DNA of 64,000 nucleotides. Origin: Rhizobium cauense. Lineage in GTDB: Bacteria > Pseudomonadota > Alphaproteobacteria > Rhizobiales > Rhizobiaceae. This document shows positions 44,329 to 53,599 of this stretch, in pieces (within the stretch, counting starts at the first letter, position 1; the number at the start of each line of letters is the position of its first letter). Under the pieces are notes generated by a model. The model saw nothing but the letters and a program-made list of their open reading frames with translations. It was not told the origin of the DNA and made no database searches. The translations under genes were made by a program, and so were the position numbers. The DNA lies in the NCBI RefSeq assembly GCF_019511525.1, contig NZ_JAEUAT010000012.1, positions 62,001 to 126,000 on the forward strand, in the 5' to 3' direction.

Positions 44329-45843
44329 TCAGCGTTTCAGCTTGAGGCCGACGCCGGCACGCCATTGATCGGAGTCGCTCGTCGTCTTGCGGGAAGTCAG
44401 TTCGTAGCCGATCGTGCTGGTCAGATCGAGATAGCGGTTGATGTTCCAGGTGAGGCCGGCGCTCGTGCTGTAGACCGTCTCGTCGCTGGTCGGGCTGTCT
44501 GAGGGGTAGTCACGGAATGTGATGCCGCCGAGAACCGTTCCCGTCAGATTGTCGCGGAGCTGGTGGGTGATGCCGGTCGTCAGAGCATGCGAGACATAGC
44601 CGGATTCGCCAGCGGTCGTCGACGGGTTGATGCTTGTCAGCAGGCCGATGGCGACGTCCGTGCCTCTCAGCGGCGACCAAAGAAGCTGCGCGTCCACCAC
44701 GACCGCGTCTATATCCGAGAGGCGGGGGTCATCGAATGTGGCGGTTTCATAACCGACCCCAACCTCGCCACGAAGCTTTTCACCCATATCCAGTTCGGCG
44801 CCGACTTTGGCGCCGTAACTGTCACCCGACCTGCGGAAGCCGGCGGAATCAACGGCCTCGTCGTAGACGGTCTTGCCGACATTGGCCTCGATGAATGGGA
44901 TGAGCGCGGGGGAAAGCTCATAGCCGATGCGTCCGCGGATCGTACCGGTCGTCTGGTTGCGGTCGCTGAGTGAAACGGTGGTGCCATCGGACAGCGTCGC
45001 GTCGGAGTAGATCGCGCGGGTGAGATCGATGCCGGTGCTGCCTCGCAGGATACCGAAGTCGCGCTCGATCGATGCGCCGGCGCCGAATTCCTGCACATCC
45101 GACTGTTTGTCTGCATTCTGGACGGCGTTCGGATCATCGGTGTCCTCGCGATAGAAACGATAGCCGCCGGTGAGATGTGCCGTTGTGTCCTCCGGAAGAT
45201 CGAGGCGCAGGTCGCCGTTGATTCTGAACTCCGGTTGCTCCTCGCCTTCGCCGCTGACATTCTGCTGCCAGGCGCCGTCAGTGGTAATCATGAGCTGATG
45301 CAGCGCCCAATCGGATGTCAGCGTCGCGTGCAGATCCGTTTCGAGAAATGCACGTGTCTGCTTGATGCCGCCGTCATCCTGGGTTTCCGTGTTGATGCTC
45401 TGGGTGATGGCGGGGCGCAGCACGAAGGTACCGACGTGAATGCCTGGTGTTTCCTCTGTTGCCGGGTTCGGCTCCGGTTTGCGGGCTGGCAGCCGCTCGT
45501 CGAGCGGCGCCTCGCGCGTGTTCAGGCGAAGCATGTCCTGATCGAGAATCGCTCCGGTGATTTCGTCGCTCGGTTTCGGATCGGGTGTGGACGTGGTGTC
45601 GGCATCTGGTTGCACAGCTCCGCCGCCCGCAGTGGTGTCGGACGGTGACGCCGGGGCGTCGCCAGCATCCTCGACTGTCGATGCTGGGAGGGTAGGGGAG
45701 GGACGCGTTGCACCGCTCGCCGTGGCCGATTGAGCAAGTGAGCCTTGAGGGGCAAGAAAGACACTTCCCGCCAGCGCCATGGACACGGCAAAGCTCGCCG
45801 CGCGGAGCGGCGTTAGACTGCTCGTATCCTTCCAATCGCCCAT
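44329..45843 (-). CDS. Outer-membrane beta-barrel protein with disordered N-terminal linker
   Basis: From ATG 45843 (MGDWKDTSS) the protein is 504 residues. A long signal peptide ends near PQGSLAQS. Residues about 40-115 are Pro/Ala/Asp/Thr-rich and probably flexible. From about 135 the sequence shows alternating polar/hydrophobic strands separated by short turns (e.g. FVLRPAITQSINTETQDD) and ends WRAGVGLKLKR, consistent with a beta-barrel of the BBP2-like class common in Rhizobiales. AGGA lies 7 bases before the ATG; longer in-frame starts lack support. No transport partner or enzyme is linked. Function unknown; it may be a porin-like or adhesin-like envelope protein. Confidence 0.82.
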   Translation of the reverse strand: MGDWKDTSSLTPLRAASFAVSMALAGSVFLAPQGSLAQSATASGATRPSPTLPASTVEDAGDAPASPSDTTAGGGAVQPDADTTSTPDPKPSDEITGAILDQDMLRLNTREAPLDERLPARKPEPNPATEETPGIHVGTFVLRPAITQSINTETQDDGGIKQTRAFLETDLHATLTSDWALHQLMITTDGAWQQNVSGEGEEQPEFRINGDLRLDLPEDTTAHLTGGYRFYREDTDDPNAVQNADKQSDVQEFGAGASIERDFGILRGSTGIDLTRAIYSDATLSDGTTVSLSDRNQTTGTIRGRIGYELSPALIPFIEANVGKTVYDEAVDSAGFRRSGDSYGAKVGAELDMGEKLRGEVGVGYETATFDDPRLSDIDAVVVDAQLLWSPLRGTDVAIGLLTSINPSTTAGESGYVSHALTTGITHQLRDNLTGTVLGGITFRDYPSDSPTSDETVYSTSAGLTWNINRYLDLTSTIGYELTSRKTTSDSDQWRAGVGLKLKR

Positions 45844-45969
45844 TTCAATCCTGGCATGCTTCGAAGTCGTTACCCGAACGTAAAGGCTTGTGGTTAACCA
45901 TTCGTTGCCCTGGCGCGCCTTGCGGATCAGCCGATGGACTCGGCGGATGAAAACCGCTAACGCAGTGCC

Positions 45970-46965
45970 ATGATCAAAAGAGCGGCAAATGTCATCGAAA
46001 ACGGCGTTCTCGCGTCGGCAAAGCGGACGATCGGTACCGAACGGCGGGCGCTTGAAGCCCTCGAGCGAGCCTTTGACGACGGGCTTGCCGAGCCTTTCAT
46101 GCGCGCTGTCGAGACGATCAACCGGATTACCGGTCGCGTTATCGTTACCGGTGTCGGCAAGAGCGGCCACATCGGCGTAAAGCTCGCAGCGACACTGGCC
46201 TCGACCGGCACACCGGCCTTCTTTGTCCATGCCGCCGAAGCAAACCATGGTGATCTCGGGATGATCGGCACGACGGATGTCGTCCTTGCCCTTTCAAAGG
46301 GTGGGGAAAGCGCCGAGCTTCGCAGCATTATTGCCTACACACGGCGTTTCTCGATTCCGCTGATTGCCGTTACCTGTTCCGAGAAGTCCTCGCTCGCCAC
46401 TGCCTCTGATATCATCCTGCTGATGCCGAACGAGGAGGAGGCCTGTCCGCACGGGCTTGCGCCGACCACCTCGACGCTGATGCAGCTTGCCATGGGTGAC
46501 GCGCTCGCCATCGCGCTGCTCGACGCGCGTGGCTTTACGGCGCGCGATTTCCACGTGTTTCATCCGGGCGGCAAACTTGGGGCAAGTCTCAGCCATGTGG
46601 CCGATATCATGCACACGGGCGATCGCGTTCCCCTTGTTGCCAAGGGTACGCCCGTTCCTGTGGCCATCTCGACGCTGTCTCGCAAGCATTTCGGCTGCGT
46701 CGGCATTCTGGACGAGGATGAGCGTCTCTGCGGCATCATCACCGAGGGCGATCTGGCCCGGAACCTGACGCGCAACCTCTCCGAACTGGTGGTCGACGAC
46801 ATCATGACGCGCACGCCGAAGACGGTGAAGCCGACGGTGCTGGCAACAGCTGCGCTTGCCATGCTCAACCAGCACAGCATCGGTGCCCTGATCGTTGTCG
46901 ACGACGACAACCGCCCGGTCGGACTGGTACACTTCCACGACCTACTTCGGATCGGCGTGGCCTGA
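45970..46965 (+). CDS. kdsD: Arabinose-5-phosphate isomerase (KdsD/KpsF family)
   Basis: The 331-residue enzyme has a sugar isomerase (SIS) domain with TGVGKSGHIGVK and HAAEANHGDLGMI (about 58-95), and two CBS domains (about 205-330, DIMTRTPKTVKP). It converts ribulose-5-phosphate to arabinose-5-phosphate, the first step toward Kdo of lipopolysaccharide. The ATG at 45970 has little SD. It starts 126 bases from the divergent barrel gene, which may also be envelope-related. Its stop abuts the stop of the convergent nfeD-like gene with no intergenic base. Confidence 0.93.
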   Translation: MIKRAANVIENGVLASAKRTIGTERRALEALERAFDDGLAEPFMRAVETINRITGRVIVTGVGKSGHIGVKLAATLASTGTPAFFVHAAEANHGDLGMIGTTDVVLALSKGGESAELRSIIAYTRRFSIPLIAVTCSEKSSLATASDIILLMPNEEEACPHGLAPTTSTLMQLAMGDALAIALLDARGFTARDFHVFHPGGKLGASLSHVADIMHTGDRVPLVAKGTPVPVAISTLSRKHFGCVGILDEDERLCGIITEGDLARNLTRNLSELVVDDIMTRTPKTVKPTVLATAALAMLNQHSIGALIVVDDDNRPVGLVHFHDLLRIGVA

Positions 46966-47421
46966 TCAGGCCGATTCCACGGTCAGATAGCGGCCGTCGG
47001 TTGCGACCACCTTTACCTTGGTGCCAACAGGCAGGTCGGGGCCGCTGACGCGCCATACCGTATCATCGAGGCGAATACGTCCGCGGCCTTCGCGAATGGG
47101 TTCCGCGAGCGTTGCCGTGCGCCCGACGAGGCTTTCGGCCCGCTGATTGAGGAAAGGCTGATCTGTTTCTCCGTGCCGCAGGATCAGCCTGCGACCGACG
47201 AGCGTTGCCGCGACAGCAAGCAGCGCAAATACGATGGCCTGGACTTGCCACAGCCAGAAGCTGCTATCCCAGAACAGCAGTGACAGCATGCCGACAATCA
47301 AGGCAGCAAGGCCGATCCAGACGAGGAAGAAGCCGGGCACGAGCATCTCCGCCGCCAACAGCACCAGGCCGGCAATCCACCAGCTCCAGGGTCCGAGTTC
47401 CGCGACAAGGCCGGCGATCAT
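46966..47421 (-). CDS. NfeD-family membrane protein
   Basis: The 151-residue protein has two or three hydrophobic helices in the first 80 residues (WWIAGLVLLAAEMLVPGFFL, AALIVGMLSLLFW, AIVFALLAVAATL) and a C-terminal OB-fold domain (about 90-150, LVGRTATLAEPI, VWRVSGPDLPVGTKVKVV). NfeD short-form proteins pair with SPFH-domain proteins to form membrane complexes of the HflKC or flotillin type. It lies 3 bases downstream of the SPFH gene, so the two form an operon. Confidence 0.92.
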   Translation of the reverse strand: MIAGLVAELGPWSWWIAGLVLLAAEMLVPGFFLVWIGLAALIVGMLSLLFWDSSFWLWQVQAIVFALLAVAATLVGRRLILRHGETDQPFLNQRAESLVGRTATLAEPIREGRGRIRLDDTVWRVSGPDLPVGTKVKVVATDGRYLTVESA

Positions 47422-47424
47422 GGC

Positions 47425-48429
47425 TCAGCGCTCCGTTGGCGGGTTGAAGGGGTTGACCGTCGGCGCGCTGCGCGGCGTTGATTGCGGGCGCGGTGCCGGC
47501 GGCGTCGGGGTGTCACCGAAGACCTCCTTGGCGATGGCGCCGATGCCGCCAAGCGATCCGATAAGGGAGGAAGCCTCCATGGGCATCAGCACGACCTTGG
47601 AATTGCCGGCGGTACCGATAGAGGCGAGCGCTTCGGTGTATTTCTGCGCGACGAAGTAGTTGATGGCTTGAACGTTGCCCGAGGCGATGGCTTCGGACAC
47701 CATTTTTGTCGCCTTGGCTTCGGCCTCGGCCAGACGTTCACGAGCCTCGGCGTTGCGGAAGGCAGCTTCGCGTTGACCTTCGGCCTGCAGGATGGCTGAC
47801 TGCTTGGCGCCTTCGGCGCGCAGGATCTGGGCGTTGCGCGAGCCTTCCGCTTCGAGTACCTGCGCGCGTTTTTCGCGCTCGGCCTTCATCTGCCGCGCCA
47901 TCGCGTCCACAAGATCGCGCGGCGGCTGGATGTCCTTGATCTCGACACGCGTCACCTTGATACCCCATGGCTGGACTGCGTCATCGACGACGCGCAGCAG
48001 GCGATCGTTGATCGCGTCGCGGTTCGACAGCAGTTCGTCGAGGTCCATCGAGCCCATGACCGAACGGATGTTGGTCATCGTCAGGTTGAGGATGGCGTTC
48101 TCGAGGTTCGACACCTGGTAGGCGGCTTCCGCAGCATTGAGGATCTGGTAGAAGGCGACCGCATCGGCGGAAACGGAGGCGTTGTCCTTGGTAATGACTT
48201 CCTGCGTCGGCACGTTGAGAACCTGCTCCATCACATTCATGCGGGCGCCGACACGCTCGATGAAGGGAACGATCAGGTTGAGACCCGGTTCAAGGGTGCG
48301 GGTGTAGCGGCCGAAGCGCTCGATCGTGTAGCGATAGCCCTGTGGGACGGTCTTGATCCCGGCAAACAGAACCAGGATGACGAAGACCACCAGAGCAATA
48401 ACGACGATATCAAAGCCGCCCAGAACCAT
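47425..48429 (-). CDS. qmcA: SPFH/Band 7 membrane protein, QmcA-like
   Basis: From ATG 48429 (MVLGGFDIVV) the protein is 334 residues: one N-terminal transmembrane helix (about 5-24), a Band 7/SPFH domain (VPQGYRYTIERFGRY to about 190) and a long Ala/Glu-rich coiled coil (LEAEGSRNAQILRAEGAKQS), then a Pro-rich C-terminal tail. QmcA forms multimeric membrane cages and is implicated in quality control together with NfeD and FtsH. GGGGAG precedes the ATG by 5 bases. It is divergent from queC. Confidence 0.92.
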   Translation of the reverse strand: MVLGGFDIVVIALVVFVILVLFAGIKTVPQGYRYTIERFGRYTRTLEPGLNLIVPFIERVGARMNVMEQVLNVPTQEVITKDNASVSADAVAFYQILNAAEAAYQVSNLENAILNLTMTNIRSVMGSMDLDELLSNRDAINDRLLRVVDDAVQPWGIKVTRVEIKDIQPPRDLVDAMARQMKAEREKRAQVLEAEGSRNAQILRAEGAKQSAILQAEGQREAAFRNAEARERLAEAEAKATKMVSEAIASGNVQAINYFVAQKYTEALASIGTAGNSKVVLMPMEASSLIGSLGGIGAIAKEVFGDTPTPPAPRPQSTPRSAPTVNPFNPPTER

Positions 48430-48629
48430 AAAACTCCCCCGCGATAGAATCGATTGGCACAACCTTAAACGAGCCAACCTCAAACGCCAGTAGCTTCGGC
48501 GCGCGACGCAATGGCGATAGATTCGATATGGGGAGTTCGCTGGCTATTCACAACGGGGTCACTTTGGCCTAGAACGCGCGCAGGAAATACCGGTCGCAGC
48601 CCACCCGGTCAAAACAAGGGATCCTCATC

Positions 48630-49340
48630 ATGAAGACCATCGTCATCTGCTCCGGCGGATTGGACTCCATTTCGCTCGCCCACAGGGTTGCAGCGGAACA
48701 TCAACTCATCGGACTGCTTTCCTTCGATTACGGACAGCGCCACCGCAAGGAGCTGGACTTCGCCACGGCCTGTGCCAAGCGGCTCGGCGTGCCCCACCAG
48801 ATCATCGATATCCGCACCATCGGCCGCCATCTCATAGGATCGGCGTTGACCGACGATGTCGACGTTCCCGACGGCCACTATGCTGAGGAGACGATGAAGG
48901 CGACCGTGGTGCCGAACCGCAACGCAATCATGCTGGCAATCGCCTTCGGCCTCGCTGCGGCTCAGAAGGCCGATGCGGTGGCCGTTGCGGTGCATGGCGG
49001 CGATCATTTCATCTATCCGGATTGCCGCCCGGGTTTCATCGATGCCTTCCAGGAGATGCAGAACCAGGCGCTGGATGGCTATGCCAGCGTTTCGCTGCTG
49101 GCCCCCTACGTCAACGTCTCCAAAGCCGATATCGTCACCGATGGCGTGAAATACGGGACTCGCTTTGCCGAGACATGGTCTTGCTACAAGGGTGGTACAC
49201 GCCATTGCGGGCGATGCGGAACCTGTGTTGAACGGCGCGAGGCCTTTCATCTGGCCGGTGTCGCCGATCCTACCGAGTATGAAGACCCGAACTTCTGGGT
49301 GGCGGCAACCTCAGGCTACGCGGCAAGGGAGGTGAAGTGA
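48630..49340 (+). CDS. queC: 7-cyano-7-deazaguanine (preQ0) synthase
   Basis: The 236-residue enzyme has the PP-loop motif CSGGLDS (about 8-14) near its N terminus and a zinc site formed by Cys residues in SCYKGGTRHCGRCGTCVERR. It converts 7-carboxy-7-deazaguanine to preQ0, using ATP and ammonia. It is the first gene of queC-queD-queE, each overlapping the next by one or four bases, so all three are translationally coupled. No preQ1 riboswitch is evident in the 200 bases between the qmcA start and queC. Family assignment is secure. Confidence 0.95.
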   Translation: MKTIVICSGGLDSISLAHRVAAEHQLIGLLSFDYGQRHRKELDFATACAKRLGVPHQIIDIRTIGRHLIGSALTDDVDVPDGHYAEETMKATVVPNRNAIMLAIAFGLAAAQKADAVAVAVHGGDHFIYPDCRPGFIDAFQEMQNQALDGYASVSLLAPYVNVSKADIVTDGVKYGTRFAETWSCYKGGTRHCGRCGTCVERREAFHLAGVADPTEYEDPNFWVAATSGYAAREVK

Positions 49341-49696
49341 TGTTTCGCATCACCAAGGAGTTCCACTTCTCCGCATCCCATCAGTTGACGCATCTGCCTG
49401 CCGATCACCAATGCGCCAGGCTGCATGGGCACAATTACATAGTCGTCGTTGAACTGTCTTCCGCCGGGCTCGATGAGAACGGCTTCGTGCGCGACTATCA
49501 TGAGCTTTCGCCTTTGAAGCGCTACATCGACGAGCGCTTCGACCATCGGCACCTGAACGACCTCTTCGGCCATGACCGCGTAACATCGGAGTATCTCGCC
49601 AAGCACTTCTACGATTGGTGCAAGGAGCGGCTGCCGGAGACCTCGGCTGTGCGCGTCAGCGAGACACCGAAGACCTGGGCGGAATACCGGCCATGA
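49340..49696 (+). CDS. queD: 6-carboxy-5,6,7,8-tetrahydropterin synthase
   Basis: The 118-residue enzyme is in the PTPS/QueD family: zinc His residues in FHFSASHQL and LHGHNYIV (HGHNY), and the catalytic FDHRHLNDLF. It converts dihydroneopterin triphosphate to carboxytetrahydropterin. ATG 49340 shares its first base with the queC TGA; GGGAGGTG is just upstream. A GTG at 49337 adds one residue. Its stop overlaps queE by four bases. Confidence 0.94.
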   Translation: MFRITKEFHFSASHQLTHLPADHQCARLHGHNYIVVVELSSAGLDENGFVRDYHELSPLKRYIDERFDHRHLNDLFGHDRVTSEYLAKHFYDWCKERLPETSAVRVSETPKTWAEYRP

Positions 49697-50430
49697 GCGG
49701 GGCTCGCGAGGCGCAGATCCGCGTCAGCGAGATCTTCGGACCGACGATCCAAGGCGAAGGCATACTGATCGGCCTGCCGACGGTTTTCGTCCGTACGGGC
49801 GGCTGCGATTACCGCTGTTCGTGGTGCGACAGTCTGCATGCGGTCGATAGCGAGTATCGCGATCAATGGCTGCCGATGACTGTCGACGGCATATGGGGTG
49901 AGGTGACACGGCTCTCAGGCGGCAAGCCGCTGATGATATCGCTTTCGGGTGGCAACCCGGCGATCCAGCCGCTTGGCGGCCTCATCGCTCATGGGCATGC
50001 GCAAGGCTACAAGTTCGCGCTGGAAACGCAGGGCAGCGTTGCCAAGGAGTGGTTTGCCGATCTCGATGTGCTGGTGCTGAGCCCGAAGCCGCCGTCGAGC
50101 GGCATGGCGACGGATTGGGATGCCTTCGAGCACTGTCTTCAGTTGGCAGGCAACGGGCCCGAGATCGCGCTGAAGATCGTCGTTTTCGACGACCGCGACT
50201 ATGCCTACGCACGAGAGGCGTCAGCGCGCTATCCAGAGCTGTCCGTCTATCTGCAACCGGGCAATCACACCCCGCCACCGCCTGATGACGATGATGCGCG
50301 CGTCGATATCGACGGCATCATGGACAGGATGCTGTGGCTGGTCGACAAGGTGACCGAGGACCAGTGGTTCGAGGCTCGTGTGCTGCCCCAGCTGCATGTT
50401 CTGCTCTGGGGCAACAAGCGCGGCGTCTGA
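49693..50430 (+). CDS. queE: 7-carboxy-7-deazaguanine synthase (radical SAM)
   Basis: The 245-residue enzyme has the radical SAM cluster CDYRCSWCDS (CX3CX2C, the usual form for this family member group) near residue 39-46, and LSGGNPAIQP as the SAM-contacting GGNP motif. It contracts carboxytetrahydropterin to 7-carboxy-7-deazaguanine. It starts in the ATGA overlap with queD. The stop abuts that of the convergent hemH gene with zero spacing. Confidence 0.94.
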   Translation: MSGAREAQIRVSEIFGPTIQGEGILIGLPTVFVRTGGCDYRCSWCDSLHAVDSEYRDQWLPMTVDGIWGEVTRLSGGKPLMISLSGGNPAIQPLGGLIAHGHAQGYKFALETQGSVAKEWFADLDVLVLSPKPPSSGMATDWDAFEHCLQLAGNGPEIALKIVVFDDRDYAYAREASARYPELSVYLQPGNHTPPPPDDDDARVDIDGIMDRMLWLVDKVTEDQWFEARVLPQLHVLLWGNKRGV

Positions 50431-51468
50431 TCAGGCCCAGCCGAGCAGTTCGCGGCGGACGACCTTTTCCAGCACCCGCATGCCGTCCTCGCTGTCGTTC
50501 AGGCAGGGGATGTGGGCGAACTTCTCGCCGCCATTTTCGTGGAAGGAATGGGCCGCCTGCTCGGCGATTTCTTCCAGCGTTTCCAGACAGTCGGAGACGA
50601 AGCCGGGGTTCAGGACGGCGATCTTCTTGACGCCTTCCTGCGCCAGCTTTTCGACGGTCTTGTCGGTATAGGGCTGAAGCCACTCTTCCGGCCCGAAGCG
50701 GGACTGGAAGGTCACCATGAACTTGTCTTCGGGCAGTCCCAGCCGTTCGCGCAGCAGGCGGCCGGTCTTCTGGCACTGGCAGTAATAGGGATCGCCCTTC
50801 TCGAAGTAGGACATCGGGATGCCGTGGAAGGAGGCGATGATCTTCTCCGGTTCCCAGTCCAGGGTCTGAAGATGCCTGGTGACCGAGTTCGCCAGCGCAT
50901 CGATGTAGGCGTCGTCGTCGTGATAGTCGGGAACCGTGCGCAGTGCCGGCTGCCAGCGCATCTTGAGGAGATGCTGGAAGGCCTTGTCGTTGACCGTCGC
51001 CGTCGTTGCAGCAGCGTATTGCGGGTAGAGCGGGAACAGCACAATCCTGTCGCAGCCGTCGTCCTTCAGCGCCTGGATGCGCGAGGCGATCGACGGGGTG
51101 CCGTAGCGCATCGCCCAGTCGACCTGGACGCTGGGCAGGTCCGTGAGGCGATCGGCCATCAGTTCGGCCTGGCTGCGGGTGTAGGTGCGCAGGTAACTTT
51201 CGTTCTTGTCCTTGTTCCAGATCAGCTCGTAGGCCTTGCCGACCTTGCCGGGGCGGGTGTTGAGGACGATGCCGAAGAGGATCGGGTACCACTTCCAGGG
51301 CGACCATTCGATGACGCGCTTGTCGGTCAGGAATTCCTTCAGGTACCGGCGCATGGAGGTGTAATCGGTGCCATCGGGCGTACCGAGGTTGACGAGCAGG
51401 ACGCCCACTTTGCCGGATTTGACGGGCGGGTGGTCCGCAGGGCGGTGTGCAGTATCAACAGTCGTCAT
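50431..51468 (-). CDS. hemH: Ferrochelatase
   Basis: The 345-residue enzyme inserts iron into protoporphyrin IX, the last step of heme synthesis. Conserved residues include the active-site His in SFHGIPMSYFEKGDPYYCQC and Glu in SDCLETLEEIAEQ. The N-terminal 20 or so residues are polar and variable; the core starts VGVLLVNLGTPD. Start ATG 51468. It lies tail to tail with queE, ending in the shared palindrome TGATCA. Confidence 0.95.
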   Translation of the reverse strand: MTTVDTAHRPADHPPVKSGKVGVLLVNLGTPDGTDYTSMRRYLKEFLTDKRVIEWSPWKWYPILFGIVLNTRPGKVGKAYELIWNKDKNESYLRTYTRSQAELMADRLTDLPSVQVDWAMRYGTPSIASRIQALKDDGCDRIVLFPLYPQYAAATTATVNDKAFQHLLKMRWQPALRTVPDYHDDDAYIDALANSVTRHLQTLDWEPEKIIASFHGIPMSYFEKGDPYYCQCQKTGRLLRERLGLPEDKFMVTFQSRFGPEEWLQPYTDKTVEKLAQEGVKKIAVLNPGFVSDCLETLEEIAEQAAHSFHENGGEKFAHIPCLNDSEDGMRVLEKVVRRELLGWA

Positions 51469-51540
51469 CTAAACCCCGGTGTCTGGTCGGCTCCGGCTCA
51501 TACGCAGCCAAGCCTTGATGGTTCACCCTATAGGAACAAA

Positions 51541-51568
51541 AGCCGGCCCGGGAAACCCCGGACCAGCT
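51541..51568 (-). terminator. Intrinsic terminator after the nucleotidase gene
   Basis: On the minus strand AGCTGGTCCGGG pairs with CCCGGGCCGGCT (12 bp, two G-U pairs) around a four-base loop, followed by TTTTG. It lies 22 bases past the stop codon at 51591. Confidence 0.75.
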
Positions 51569-51590
51569 TTCAGGATCGAGACAAATCGTC

Positions 51591-53462
51591 TTACTTCGAC
51601 GGAATCTGCAGTTCCTTGCCGATGGTCAGGTGACGTGGTGCCGGCGTTCCGTTGGCTTCCGATATCTTTTTCCAGAGCGCGCCCTCGCCATAGAACTGCT
51701 TGGCGAGATCCCAGAGCGTATCGCCCGCGGCGATGACGTGGCTGGTCGGCGTATTCGGGGCAAGGGCTGCGGGTGCCGCGGCCGTGGATGCCGCCGGTGC
51801 TGCGGCCGGCGCAGACACAGCTGGAGCGGTCGCTGCCGGGGCTTCTGCGCCCGCTGCCGCAACTTCGGTCACGCGGCCGTCGGTGTAGGGCTTGTAGGGC
51901 GAGTGCGCTGCCAGATACTCGACAGTGACGTCGGCAAGATCCGGTCCGAAATCATAGGCGTTCTTGCCTGCGGTCTCGAAGATCGAGTAGCCGTCGCCGC
52001 CTGCACGCATGAAGTTGTTGGTGACAACGCCATAGGTCTTGGCATCATCCAGCGGCACGAAGGCGTCGCCTTCCTTCGCTTCGACGGAAACGAGACGGCT
52101 GCCTGCGGGATTCGACTTGTCGAAGCTGTATTTGAGGCCTGATACCTGCGGGAACCGGCCCGCCCCTTCCTCGATCTTGCTGAGGCCGTTTTCCAGCGCC
52201 TTGCGGATATCGGCACCGGTCAGCTGGAAGGTTGCCAGCGTGTTCTGGAACGGGAGAACGGTGATGACTTCGCCCTGGGTGACGTCGCCGGCATCGATCG
52301 ATGCGCGCAAGCCACCGCCATTCTGGATGGCGATGGTCATGCCCTGGCTCTTGCCGCGGTCGAGCATGGCATCGGCCACGAGGTTGCCCATCGAGCACTC
52401 CTCGACGCGGCAGACGGTGCGGTCGCCCTGGATCGGGGATTCGGTGGAGCCGATAACCTTCTTGCGCAGCTCCTCGATCGGCTTGGCGAGTTCCTCGATC
52501 CGGGTAGTCAAAGTCGGATCAGGGGTGAACGAGGAATCGATCAGGATCGGATCGCCCTTGGCTTCCTTGACGACGCCATTGTCATCGAAGGTGACCACGA
52601 GATCGCCGAGATACTTGCTGTAGGACGCGGCCTGGACCACCGGTACCTTGTAGCCGCCGGGATTGTCGACCATCGTCGGGTAGGGGCCTTCCGCCTTCGG
52701 ATCGGTATTGGACAGCAGGCTGTGCGAATGGCCGCCGACAACGACGTCAACATCGGGAATCTTGGCGATGGCGGCGAGGTCTCGCGGATAGCCGACATGG
52801 GTCAACGCGATGATCTTGTTGATACCCTGCTTCTTCAGGTCTTCGACTGCGGCCGTGATGGTCTGCACGTCGTCGGCGATCATCACTTTCGGGCCGGGAG
52901 AGGAGAGTTCTTCGGTGTCGTTGGTTACCGCGCCGACAATACCGATCTTCTGGCCACCGACATCGAGCACCAGCGACGGCTTGATGCGGTCGCCAAGCTT
53001 CGAGCCGTCACCAGCCAGGACGTTGGCTGAAATGACCGGGAATTTCACCTTGTCGAGGAAGGTTGCGAGACCATCCTCGCTGTCGTCGAACTCATGGTTG
53101 CCGACGGTCATCACGTCGAACTTCATGTCGTTCAGCACTTCGGCTTCGGCGGCGCCCTTGTAGGTCGTGTAGAACAGCGAGCCCTGGAAATTGTCGCCGG
53201 CATTGAGCAGCAGCACGTTCTTGCCGTTGAGGTCGTTTCGACGCTGGTCGATCGCGGTCTTCAGGCGCGCCGCACCTCCGAAGCATTCCTTCTTGCCCTC
53301 TTCTTCGGCCGAGCAGGTGGAATCGAACTTGTTGATCGCTTCGATGCGCGAGTGGAAATCGTTGATGTGAAGAATATTGAGTTCGTAATCGGCAAAGGCG
53401 GCGCCGCTCGACAGCGCCAGTATCGACGCGGTCAGCAGACCGAATTGAAATGATTTCGTCAT
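51591..53462 (-). CDS. UshA-like 5'-nucleotidase with C-terminal LysM domain
   Basis: The 623-residue protein has a Sec signal peptide (1-24, ending GAAFA), a calcineurin-like metallophosphatase domain (about 27-340) with metal ligands HINDFHSR, LNAGDNFQGS, VGNHEFDDS and GGHSHSLL, a 5'-nucleotidase C-terminal domain (about 355-540, QNGGGLRASIDAG, NNFMRAGGDGYS), an Ala/Pro-rich linker (about 545-572) and a LysM domain (about 574-621, AAGDTLWDLAKQFYG). It would hydrolyse nucleotides or UDP-sugars in the periplasm while bound to peptidoglycan through LysM. The LysM fusion differs from the enteric enzyme. A strong terminator follows. Confidence 0.9.
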   Translation of the reverse strand: MTKSFQFGLLTASILALSSGAAFADYELNILHINDFHSRIEAINKFDSTCSAEEEGKKECFGGAARLKTAIDQRRNDLNGKNVLLLNAGDNFQGSLFYTTYKGAAEAEVLNDMKFDVMTVGNHEFDDSEDGLATFLDKVKFPVISANVLAGDGSKLGDRIKPSLVLDVGGQKIGIVGAVTNDTEELSSPGPKVMIADDVQTITAAVEDLKKQGINKIIALTHVGYPRDLAAIAKIPDVDVVVGGHSHSLLSNTDPKAEGPYPTMVDNPGGYKVPVVQAASYSKYLGDLVVTFDDNGVVKEAKGDPILIDSSFTPDPTLTTRIEELAKPIEELRKKVIGSTESPIQGDRTVCRVEECSMGNLVADAMLDRGKSQGMTIAIQNGGGLRASIDAGDVTQGEVITVLPFQNTLATFQLTGADIRKALENGLSKIEEGAGRFPQVSGLKYSFDKSNPAGSRLVSVEAKEGDAFVPLDDAKTYGVVTNNFMRAGGDGYSIFETAGKNAYDFGPDLADVTVEYLAAHSPYKPYTDGRVTEVAAAGAEAPAATAPAVSAPAAAPAASTAAAPAALAPNTPTSHVIAAGDTLWDLAKQFYGEGALWKKISEANGTPAPRHLTIGKELQIPSK

Positions 53463-53599
53463 CCTGCTCTCCTGATTTTTGGGGCGAAGCCTTTGTCCCC
53501 TGCGCTCCGCCGTCTCTGCGGGCTCGATGTTTCCATCAAGCCCTTAGCGGCGGCAAGAGAAAAAGCTGTGACAGAAGCGGCGCATTCCAAGGGCGGTAA

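Noticed and set aside
48430..48629. Search for a preQ1 riboswitch upstream of queC
   Set aside because: I found neither the preQ1-I hairpin-plus-A-rich tail nor a preQ1-II layout.
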